Shown: piece by piece, positions 16,310 through 22,388 of the stretch
How the letters are laid out: every line of letters starts with the position of its first letter
How positions within the stretch are numbered: position 1 is the first letter of the stretch
Origin: CAISIP01 sp039934375
GTDB taxonomy: Bacteria; Pseudomonadota; Gammaproteobacteria; Burkholderiales; Burkholderiaceae_C
Direction of reading: 5' to 3'
Assembly (NCBI GenBank): GCA_039934375.1
Contig: JBDTMH010000049.1
Span: forward strand, 1-22,388
DNA: 22,388 nucleotides
Translations under genes and position numbers: made by a program
The notes under the pieces: generated by a model
Databases searched by the model: none
What the model saw: only the letters and a program-made list of their open reading frames with translations
What the model was told of the DNA's origin: nothing

Positions 16310-17628
16310 CCGGCATCGAACAAGGTGCGCTGATTGGCGGCCTGATGCTGCTGATGCTGGCGCTGCGGGTACATATCGGCATCGCCATGCTGGCGGCTGG
16401 CTCGATTGGCTACATCTGGCTCGTCAACCTCGATACGCTGCTCAATTACTACAAGACTGCGGCCTACGCCCGTTATTCGGTGTATGACCTGTCGGTGGTT
16501 CCGCTGTTTCTGTTGATGGGCCAGTTCGCGACCCATGGCGGCTTGTCGAAGTCCTTGTTCAAGGCCGGCAACGCGATGATCGGTCACTGGCGCGGCGGCA
16601 TGGCGATGGCCGCTGTCACCGCCTGTGCCGGTTTCGGAGCGATCTGTGGTTCCTCGCTGGCGACCGCCGCGACGATGGGCCAGGTGGCCTTGCCCGAGTT
16701 GCGCCGGCATGGTTATTCGGCGCGCCTGGCGACCGCCGCTGTAGCCGCCGGCGGCACCTTGGGCATCCTGATCCCGCCATCGGTGCCGCTGGTGATCTAC
16801 GCCATCATCACCGAGCAGAACATCGCCAAGCTGTTTGTCGCTGCCTTCGTTCCGGGCATCGTCGCAGCGCTCGGCTACATGCTGGCGATTGCCGTGATGG
16901 CACGAATCAATCCGGACCATGCTCCCGCAGGCGTGCGTTTGCCCTGGTTGCAACGGTTCAAGGCGTTGCTGGAAACCTGGCCGGTGCTGCTGATCTTCGT
17001 AGTCGTCATCGGCGGTATCTACGCGGGATTTTTCACACCCACGGAAGCTGCGTCGATCGGCACCATCGCCACCGGATTTGTCGCATTGACGTCCGGCGGT
17101 CTCAAGGGGCGCGGTTTCCTGGAATGCATTTACGGCGCCGCGCAGGCCACGGCGATGATTTTTCTGATCCTGCTGGGCGCCGATCTGCTCAATGTATTCC
17201 TGGCCTTGACGCAGATGCCGGCCGAACTGGCCAAGTGGGTGGTCGGGCTGCATACCTCGCCACTGCTGGTGCTGATCGTGATCCTGCTGATCTACCTGGT
17301 GCTCGGTTGCATCATGGACAGCCTGTCGATGATCCTGTTGACGATACCGATCTTCTTCCCGATCGTCATGGGTATCGATCTGTGGGGCCTGTCGCAAGAG
17401 GGCAAGGCGATCTGGTTCGGCATCCTGGCGCTGATGGTGGTCGAAATCGGACTGATCACGCCACCGGTGGGCATGAACGTCTACATCATCAGCGCGATGG
17501 CCAAGGACGTTCCGATGAGGGAAACCTTCATCGGCATCATCCCGTTCCTGATTTCCGACCTGTTTCGCATCACGCTGTTGTTGTTTGTGCCCGGCGTGGC
17601 CTTGTACGCGCTCGAAGTGTTCAAGTAG
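16306..17628 (+). CDS. TRAP transporter large permease, DctM family
   Basis: Main transport subunit, which uses the sodium gradient to move the bound acid inward. The 440 residues are almost wholly hydrophobic with about a dozen membrane segments. Family motifs include FGAICGSSLATAATMGQVALPELRRHGYS (about 110-138), AAGGTLGILIPPSVPLVIYAIITEQ and FFTPTEAASIGT, then GCIMDSLSMILLTIPIFFPI and EIGLITPPVGMNVYI near the end. Length is normal for DctM. The ATG at 16306 overlaps the DctQ stop. The last 8 bases (17621-17628) overlap the end of the convergent hydroxylase gene, leaving no room for a separate terminator between them. Confidence 0.95.
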   Translation: MTGIEQGALIGGLMLLMLALRVHIGIAMLAAGSIGYIWLVNLDTLLNYYKTAAYARYSVYDLSVVPLFLLMGQFATHGGLSKSLFKAGNAMIGHWRGGMAMAAVTACAGFGAICGSSLATAATMGQVALPELRRHGYSARLATAAVAAGGTLGILIPPSVPLVIYAIITEQNIAKLFVAAFVPGIVAALGYMLAIAVMARINPDHAPAGVRLPWLQRFKALLETWPVLLIFVVVIGGIYAGFFTPTEAASIGTIATGFVALTSGGLKGRGFLECIYGAAQATAMIFLILLGADLLNVFLALTQMPAELAKWVVGLHTSPLLVLIVILLIYLVLGCIMDSLSMILLTIPIFFPIVMGIDLWGLSQEGKAIWFGILALMVVEIGLITPPVGMNVYIISAMAKDVPMRETFIGIIPFLISDLFRITLLLFVPGVALYALEVFK

Positions 17629-19192
17629 GCCCCGGCACTGGCCGCTGGCGCCAGGGTGGTGGCAAACCTTCCGGCAGTGCTTGCGCCAGTCCCGCCATCA
17701 TCGCGTCCGCGTTCGGCCAGATATCGCATACATAACGGTCCGGTCGCAGCAGTGCGGCGCCACAGCTTTGGTCCTGCAACCAGCGTTGCGCCGCTGTGGT
17801 CGCGGCCAGCGGCCGCAAGGCCATGGCATGCAGCAGCGCCAGTTGCGTCGGCGTGAGGTTTGCCAACACGGACGGGTCGAGCCAAAGTGACCAGTGAGGC
17901 CCACAGACGTCGTCACTCCAGCGGCCATCTTCGAGCTCAAACTGCGGCGCGATGCGGCCCACTGCCTGTGCGTGGACTCGCGCCCTGTGCAGGCCCGGCC
18001 CGAGGGCCGGCATCGGAAACGCAAAGCGCAGGCCTTGTTGCTGCAGCCGTGTGTCACGCTCGGCAGCGGCCGCCGGATCGATGACCTGGATCACGCGGCC
18101 GACCTCCACCGCGAGTGCCACGAATGCGCGCGCATGGGGTAAACGTTCGGACCCATAACTGGCCAGCGTCGATTCAGCCAACGCCGGTTCGGCCACGGCC
18201 AGCGCCAGCTTCCATGCCAGATTGGCCGCATCGCGCAAACCGGTGCACAGGCCCTGGCCCAGAAACGGTGGCGTCTGGTGCACCGCGTCGCCAGCCAGCA
18301 TGACCCGGCCCTGTTGCCAGCGCCGCGCGATCAGCGAATGGAAGGTGTAGGCGGCGGCGCGCTCCAGCGTGGCCTGCGCAGGTTTCACCCAGCGCTGCAG
18401 CAGACGCCAGACAAGCTCGGGCACGAGCATGGCGTCAGCGTCTTCGCCGGGCATCAGCATCAATTCCCAGCGTCGGCGCAGCGGATGCACGTAGATGGAC
18501 GTCGACGGACGCGCAGGGTCGCAATGTTGCACGGTGTGCTCGGGCAGCTTCAGCGGGTGGTGCAATAGGCCATCGACGACGAGCCAGGTCTGATGATCGC
18601 CCAGGTCTTCAAACTCGTCTGCGGCGATCAGGCCCCGCACGGTGGATCGTGCCCCATCGCATCCCACCACGTAGGATGCGCGCAAGGTTGACGTGGCGCT
18701 GCCGTCTGTTGACGTCAAATCCAGCGCCACGCCATCACCGTCCTGGCGCAGCTGCTGCAGCGCCCAGCCTTCGTCGACCTGCACGCCATCGAGTTGCGCC
18801 ACACCCCAGCGCAGCAGCCGTTCGAGATCGGGTTGGTGGAAGTAATAGTCGTTGTGCCAGCCGTGCGGTCCCAGCCCGGGCTCGCTGGTGCGTACCAGCA
18901 AGGTCTGGCCTGTTGCGTTGACCCATTCCATGTTGGCACCCGGACGCAACACGGACAAGGCGCGCGATGCCAGGCCCATGGACTGCAGGATGCGCATGCT
19001 CTCGCCATCCAGGTGCACTGCGCGCGGAATGGCCAACACGCCGATGTTACGTTCGATGACGCGCACCGAAAGGCCGAGTTGGCCGAGCAGGTGGGCCAGC
19101 GCCGCGCCGGTCGGGCCGTAGCCGATGACAGCGACATCCACCGTTGGCGCGGATATGCGCTGTTGTGGTTCGATAGCGGCAGTCTGGGTCAC
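17621..19192 (-). CDS. FAD-dependent aromatic hydroxylase, MhpA-like
   Basis: Flavin monooxygenase of the type that hydroxylates 3-(3-hydroxyphenyl)propionate and related phenolic acids. From a GTG at 19192 (GGGGA six bases upstream) the protein has 523 residues; a TTG at 19273 would add 27 that are not conserved. Motifs: GYGPTG (24-29), PRAVHLDGESMRILQSMGL (56-74, the MhpA signature region), CDGARSTVR (178-186) and GDAVHQTPPFLGQGL (301-315), with a C-terminal thioredoxin-like part ending ALLRPDRYVCDIW. It differs clearly from the MobA in the same window. It ends inside the dctM stop region and is divergent from a VOC-family gene with which it probably shares a regulatory region. The substrate is unknown; a hydroxylated aromatic or phenylpropanoid acid is the family expectation. 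Confidence 0.88.
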   Translation of the reverse strand: MTQTAAIEPQQRISAPTVDVAVIGYGPTGAALAHLLGQLGLSVRVIERNIGVLAIPRAVHLDGESMRILQSMGLASRALSVLRPGANMEWVNATGQTLLVRTSEPGLGPHGWHNDYYFHQPDLERLLRWGVAQLDGVQVDEGWALQQLRQDGDGVALDLTSTDGSATSTLRASYVVGCDGARSTVRGLIAADEFEDLGDHQTWLVVDGLLHHPLKLPEHTVQHCDPARPSTSIYVHPLRRRWELMLMPGEDADAMLVPELVWRLLQRWVKPAQATLERAAAYTFHSLIARRWQQGRVMLAGDAVHQTPPFLGQGLCTGLRDAANLAWKLALAVAEPALAESTLASYGSERLPHARAFVALAVEVGRVIQVIDPAAAAERDTRLQQQGLRFAFPMPALGPGLHRARVHAQAVGRIAPQFELEDGRWSDDVCGPHWSLWLDPSVLANLTPTQLALLHAMALRPLAATTAAQRWLQDQSCGAALLRPDRYVCDIWPNADAMMAGLAQALPEGLPPPWRQRPVPGPT

Positions 19193-19263
19193 TGGATATC
19201 CCCGTTGTCGGCCTTCGCCCGCAGGGCTTGATGGGCGGTCGATGGGCCATGAGTACAGGTGAG

Positions 19264-19281
19264 GCGATTGCAATATCGCAA
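19264..19281. promoter_or_regulatory. Dyad in the divergent hydroxylase/VOC promoter region
   Basis: GCGAT (19264-19268) and ATCGC (19275-19279) are inverted repeats, overlapped by TTGC (19268-19271) and GCAA (19278-19281). This is the most AT-rich part of the 177-base divergent gap and is a reasonable regulator site for either gene. Confidence 0.3.
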
Positions 19282-19298
19282 CATTTGGGATTCAATTC

Positions 19299-19327
19299 CT
19301 GGCAGCTGGCGCTGGCAATCGTACGAT
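19299..19327 (+). promoter_or_regulatory. Candidate promoter with overlapping palindromic operator for the VOC gene
   Basis: CTGGCA (19299-19304) and TACGAT (19322-19327) are spaced by 17 bases and each match the sigma-70 consensus in four of six positions. The -10 box lies inside a perfect ten-base palindrome ATCGTACGAT (19318-19327), 42 bases before the ATG. A dimeric repressor bound there would block the promoter. Prediction by eye. Confidence 0.35.
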
Positions 19328-19369
19328 ACAGTTTTCACGGACCGCGAACATCCATGATCAGGAGCTGCC

Positions 19370-19924
19370 ATGAATCGTGTAGGCCTTGCCTTGAGCCACA
19401 TCGGCCTGTTTGTTCACGACATGGCGCTGATGGAGGACTTCTACACCCGGGTGATGGGATTCACCGTCACCGACCGCGGTCAATTGCGCGGGCCAGCCGG
19501 GCCGATCGATCTGGTCTTCACCAGCCGCGATCCGGACGAACACCATCAGATCGTGCTGGCTTCGGGGCGTCCGGCCGAGCGCGGGTTCAACATCGTGAAC
19601 CAGCTCTCGCTCAAGGCCGACGGGCTGACCAGCCTGCGCGAAATGTTTCGCCGCTTTGTGGCCGAGGGGCTGACCCCTGTGTTGCCCGTGACCCACGGTA
19701 ACGCGGTGTCGGTCTACGCGCCGGACCCGGAGGGCACGCGGCTGGAAATCTACATCGACACGCCGTGGTACGTCAGCCAGCCGATGCGGGTGCCGGTCGA
19801 TCTGTCGCTGGACGACGCGGCACTGATGCAGCATGTGTTGTCGCATGCCGCGAGCCTGCCCGGCTTCAAGCCGCGCGCGCAGTGGCGGGCCGAGATGGCC
19901 TCGCGCATGGGGCTGGAGCACTGA
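19370..19924 (+). CDS. VOC-family protein (glyoxalase / extradiol dioxygenase-like)
   Basis: Vicinal-oxygen-chelate metal enzyme of 184 residues: two beta-alpha-beta-beta-beta modules followed by a short C-terminal helical tail. Module one has H10 (LSHIGLFVHD) and HHQIVLA near 58-64; module two has a Gln (Q78, NQLSLKADGL) where many members have His, and E126 in PDPEGTRLEIYID. Those residues could bind one divalent metal. GGAG five bases before the ATG is a good ribosome binding site. Divergent from the MhpA-like hydroxylase, it could act on that enzyme's product, either as a one-domain extradiol dioxygenase or as an isomerase-type step. The family is too broad for a firm reaction. A long run with PWYVSQPMRVPVDLSLDD (about 132-149) is shared, in my memory, with catechol-dioxygenase-like VOC proteins. 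Confidence 0.82.
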   Translation: MNRVGLALSHIGLFVHDMALMEDFYTRVMGFTVTDRGQLRGPAGPIDLVFTSRDPDEHHQIVLASGRPAERGFNIVNQLSLKADGLTSLREMFRRFVAEGLTPVLPVTHGNAVSVYAPDPEGTRLEIYIDTPWYVSQPMRVPVDLSLDDAALMQHVLSHAASLPGFKPRAQWRAEMASRMGLEH

Positions 19925-20010
19925 TCCGGCTGCGTCGCGATGTGGCGCAGCGCCATGGAACATCCGGCTGCTGCAGGAGGACGGACGTATCGTTGGCGTG
20001 ATCGTCGCCT

Positions 20011-20036
20011 CGGGCGTGCAGTCGAATCAACGCCCG
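20011..20036. terminator. Hairpin at the end of the RraA-like gene
   Basis: CGGGCGT (20011-20017) and ACGCCCG (20030-20036) form a perfect seven-pair stem around a 12-base loop that contains the RraA-like stop codon. It lies between convergent genes, but there is no T-run and part of it is coding, so its role as terminator is uncertain. Confidence 0.25.
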
Positions 20037-20743
20037 TTGGCCTTGCGCCAGGCGGCGAAGTCGTCCTTGGATTGTTGCTGGGTCGCCGGGTACAGGCCGA
20101 TGATGGAGCGGCCCTTGCGCACCTCTTCGGTCACGAAGTCCTCGAACGCCGTCATCTCCACAGCCTCGTCGGCGATCTCGTCGGCCAGATGCGCCGGGAT
20201 CACGAACACGCCTTCGCGGTCGCCGACGATCACGTCACCTGGGAACACCGCCACGTCGCCGCATCCGATCGGCCCATTGATGTCGATGGCCTGGTGCAGC
20301 GTCAGGTTGGTCGGTGCCGAAGGCCGCTGGTGGTAGACCGGAAACGGCATCTCGGCCAGTTCGGGCGAATCGCGAAAGCCGCCATCGGTGACGACGCCGG
20401 CGGCCCCACGCACCATCAGCCGCGTGATCAGGATCGAGCCGGCCGACGCAGCCCGCGCATCCTTGCGACTGTCAATGACCATCACCGCGCCTTCGGGGCA
20501 TTGCTCGACCGCAACGCGCTGCGGATGTTTCGGGTCCTGGAACACGGTGATCGGGTTCAGATCCTCGCGCGCCGGGATGTAGCGCAGCGTGAAGGCTTCG
20601 CCGACCATATTGGGCAGCGTGGCATTGAGCGGACGTACGTCCTGGATGAACTGGTTGCGCAGGCCGCGCTTGAACAGCGCGGTGCACAAGGTGGCGGTGC
20701 TGACGGTCTTGAGTTTGTCGCGGGTTGTATTGGACAGAGTCAT
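20027..20743 (-). CDS. RraA-like / HMG-CHA aldolase family protein
   Basis: Member of the fold that includes RNase E inhibitor RraA and the class II pyruvate aldolases acting on 4-hydroxy-4-methyl-2-oxoglutarate and 4-carboxy-4-hydroxy-2-oxoadipate. The 238 residues include DGGFRD (120-125), carrying the aldolase Arg-Asp pair, and GDVIVGDREGVFVIP (169-183). In the aldolase motif D-x20-R-D, the first Asp position is Ser103 here, so the catalytic set is not complete as described for the P. putida enzyme. The ATG at 20743 has AAGGA about six bases upstream; an open frame extending to 21145 only overlaps the neighbour. It lies 17 bases after the IlvD/Edd-type dehydratase stop, the same operon. 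A role splitting or otherwise processing the keto-deoxy acid made by that dehydratase is plausible; RNase E control is unlikely from context. Confidence 0.85.
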   Translation of the reverse strand: MTLSNTTRDKLKTVSTATLCTALFKRGLRNQFIQDVRPLNATLPNMVGEAFTLRYIPAREDLNPITVFQDPKHPQRVAVEQCPEGAVMVIDSRKDARAASAGSILITRLMVRGAAGVVTDGGFRDSPELAEMPFPVYHQRPSAPTNLTLHQAIDINGPIGCGDVAVFPGDVIVGDREGVFVIPAHLADEIADEAVEMTAFEDFVTEEVRKGRSIIGLYPATQQQSKDDFAAWRKANGR

Positions 20744-20760
20744 GTTGTTTTCCTTGGTTG

Positions 20761-22388
20761 TCAGTAGATGGCCGGCTCGCCGACAGGCGCACCAAACGAG
20801 GTTTCCAGATAATCGAAGTCGCATCCCATGTCGGCCTGCAGGATGTGCTGACTGAACATGTGGCCGTAGCCGCGCTCGAAGCGTTTGGGCGGTGGCGTCC
20901 AGGCCGCCTTTCGGCTGGCCATCTCCGCGGCGCTGATGGCCAGGTGGATGGTCCGTGCCGGCACATCGACCGTGATCATGTCGCCGTTTTGCACCAGCGC
21001 CAACGGGCCGCCGATATAGGCCTCGGGCGACACGTGCAGCACACAGGCGCCATAACTGGTGCCGCTCATGCGCGCATCGGAGATCCGCATCATGTCGCGC
21101 ACGCCTTGTTTGACCAGCTTGGTCGGAATCGGCACCATGCCCCATTCCGGCATGCCAGGGCCGCCTTGCGGGCCGGCATAACGCAGGATGATGACATGGT
21201 CTTCGGTGACGTCCAGCTCCGGGTCGTCGATCGCTTTTTTCAGGCTCGGGTAGTCGTCGAACACGATGGCCGGGCCGGTATGCTGCAGGAACTTGGCACT
21301 GCAGGCGCTGGGCTTGATGACGCAGCCGTCGGGCGCCAGGTTGCCGCGTAATACCGCCAATGCGCCTTCCTGGTAAATTGGGTTGTCCAGCGGACGGATC
21401 ACGTCATCGTTGTAGATCTCGGCGCCCTCCAGGTTCTCGCCCACGGTCTTGCCGGTCACCGTCATCGCGTCCAGGTGCAACATGCCTCCGTCGCGCAAGC
21501 GGGCCATCAAGCCGCGCATGCCGCCGGCGTAGTAGAAGTCTTCCATCAGGTAGGTGCTGCCGCTGGGCCGGATGTTGGCGATCACCGGCACCTTGCGGCT
21601 GAACGCGTCGAAGTCGTCCAGCGTCACCGCGCAGTGCGCGCCGGCGCGCCGCGACATCGCCACCAGATGGATGATGGCGTTGGTCGAGCAGCCTTCGGCC
21701 ATGGCCACGGTGATCGCGTTCTCGAAGCTCTTGCGGCTGAAGATGCGCGCCGGGGTCAGGTCTTCCCAAACCATGTTGACGATGCGCCGCCCGCACTGGG
21801 CTGACATGCGTGGATGGTTGGCGTCGGGTGCCGGAATGCTGGACGCACCCGCCAGCGTCATGCCCAGGGCCTCTGCGATGCCCATCATCGTGGCAGCCGT
21901 GCCCATCACCATGCAGGTGCCGTGGCTGCGCGCAATGCCGCCCTCGACCTCCAGCCACTGGGTCTCGGTGATGTTGCCGGCGCGGCGTTCGTCCCAGTAC
22001 TTGAACGCGTCGGAGCCTGATCCCAGCGTCTGGCCTTTCCAGTTGCCACGCAGCATCGGGCCGGCCGGCAGGTAGATGCAGGGGAAACCGGCCGAGATTG
22101 CTCCCATCATCAGCGCCGGCGTGGTCTTGTCGCAACCGCCCATCAGCACGGCGCCGTCGACCGGATGGCAACGCAGCAGCTCCTCGGTCTCGATCGCCAG
22201 CAGATTCCGGTACAACATGGTCGTGGGCTTGACGAAGTTCTCGGCCAGCGAGATCGCCGGCAACTCCAGCGGAAATCCTCCGGCCTGGAAGATGCCGCGC
22301 TTGACGTCTTCCACGCGCTGCTTGAAATGTGCGTGGCAGTTGTTGATGTCGCTCCAGGTGTTGATGATGGCGATCACCGGCTTGCCTT
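20761..22388 (-). CDS. IlvD/Edd-family sugar-acid dehydratase (5' partial)
   Basis: Iron-sulfur dehydratase that converts an aldonic acid (arabonate, xylonate, gluconate or similar) or dihydroxy acid to a 2-keto-3-deoxy acid. The visible 541 residues start GKPVIAIINTWSDINNC; about 40-50 N-terminal residues lie beyond the window edge. The cluster cysteines are present: NNCHAHF, GGCDKTTPA and GTCMVMGTA. Also seen are GCSTNAIIHLVAM, RPSGSTYLMEDFYYAGGM, VLRGNLAPDGCVIKPSACS and ARMSGTSYGACVLHVSPEA. The Met-Glu-x-Phe-(Phe/Tyr)-Tyr-Ala-Gly-Gly stretch and the INTWSD start are, as I recall, closer to the L-arabonate/D-xylonate dehydratase branch than to branched-chain amino-acid IlvD. The RraA-like gene follows by 17 bases. 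Substrate not determinable. Confidence 0.92.
   Translation of the reverse strand, partial: GKPVIAIINTWSDINNCHAHFKQRVEDVKRGIFQAGGFPLELPAISLAENFVKPTTMLYRNLLAIETEELLRCHPVDGAVLMGGCDKTTPALMMGAISAGFPCIYLPAGPMLRGNWKGQTLGSGSDAFKYWDERRAGNITETQWLEVEGGIARSHGTCMVMGTAATMMGIAEALGMTLAGASSIPAPDANHPRMSAQCGRRIVNMVWEDLTPARIFSRKSFENAITVAMAEGCSTNAIIHLVAMSRRAGAHCAVTLDDFDAFSRKVPVIANIRPSGSTYLMEDFYYAGGMRGLMARLRDGGMLHLDAMTVTGKTVGENLEGAEIYNDDVIRPLDNPIYQEGALAVLRGNLAPDGCVIKPSACSAKFLQHTGPAIVFDDYPSLKKAIDDPELDVTEDHVIILRYAGPQGGPGMPEWGMVPIPTKLVKQGVRDMMRISDARMSGTSYGACVLHVSPEAYIGGPLALVQNGDMITVDVPARTIHLAISAAEMASRKAAWTPPPKRFERGYGHMFSQHILQADMGCDFDYLETSFGAPVGEPAIY

Noticed and set aside
20744..21145. N-terminal extension of the RraA-like gene
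   Set aside because: It would overlap the IlvD/Edd-type gene by almost 400 bases in another frame; ATG 20743 has AAGGA and fits the family start.
1..22388. CRISPR array, insertion sequence, prophage or toxin-antitoxin/defence genes
   Set aside because: No spaced direct repeats, transposase motifs, integrase, phage or nuclease-type proteins were found on either strand; the only repeat is the 60-base tandem in the mutarotase gene.

Overview
The window is a gene-dense, GC-rich catabolic region from a proteobacterium. I infer Betaproteobacteria, probably order Burkholderiales, because the 3-hydroxybenzoate hydroxylase resembles Comamonas testosteroni MobA almost motif for motif, a TRAP transporter is present, and base composition is GC-rich throughout; no rRNA or other phylogenetic marker is present to prove it. 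Sixteen protein genes fill the window. The two end genes are cut by the window edges. No gap between genes exceeds about 270 bases, and I saw no tRNA, rRNA, insertion sequence or CRISPR array.

Left block (1-5810), sugar-acid metabolism. Plus strand: the end of a double-ATPase ABC importer subunit, then two enolase-superfamily acid-sugar dehydratases of galactonate-dehydratase type. Convergent on the minus strand: a mutarotase followed by a glucarate-dehydratase-type enzyme, coupled by an ATGA overlap. The mutarotase gene carries a 60-base tandem repeat right after its start codon.

Middle block (6080-14470), plus strand: an ACAD10/11-like acyl-CoA dehydrogenase, mobA (3-hydroxybenzoate 4-hydroxylase) with a gentisate/salicylate-type ring-cleavage cupin dioxygenase 17 bases behind it, then a long bifunctional PutA without the N-terminal DNA-binding domain.

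Right block (14662-22388): a complete DctP-DctQ-DctM TRAP importer (plus); an MhpA-type flavin hydroxylase (minus) whose end overlaps dctM by 8 bases; a VOC-family protein (plus) divergent from that hydroxylase; and a minus-strand pair of an IlvD/Edd-type sugar-acid dehydratase (cut by the window end) and an RraA/HMG-aldolase-like protein.

Taken together, the window looks like a scavenging region: two importers for organic or sugar acids, four non-orthologous sugar-acid dehydratases, two flavin aromatic hydroxylases, one or two candidate ring-cleavage enzymes, and proline oxidation. No regulator gene lies in the window, but several dyad symmetries in promoter regions and three well-formed inter-gene hairpins suggest local control. 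The points most worth testing are the mismatch between the products of mobA and the substrate of its partner dioxygenase, the repeat that rebuilds the mutarotase start, and the IlvD/Edd plus RraA-like pair as a dehydratase-aldolase route.
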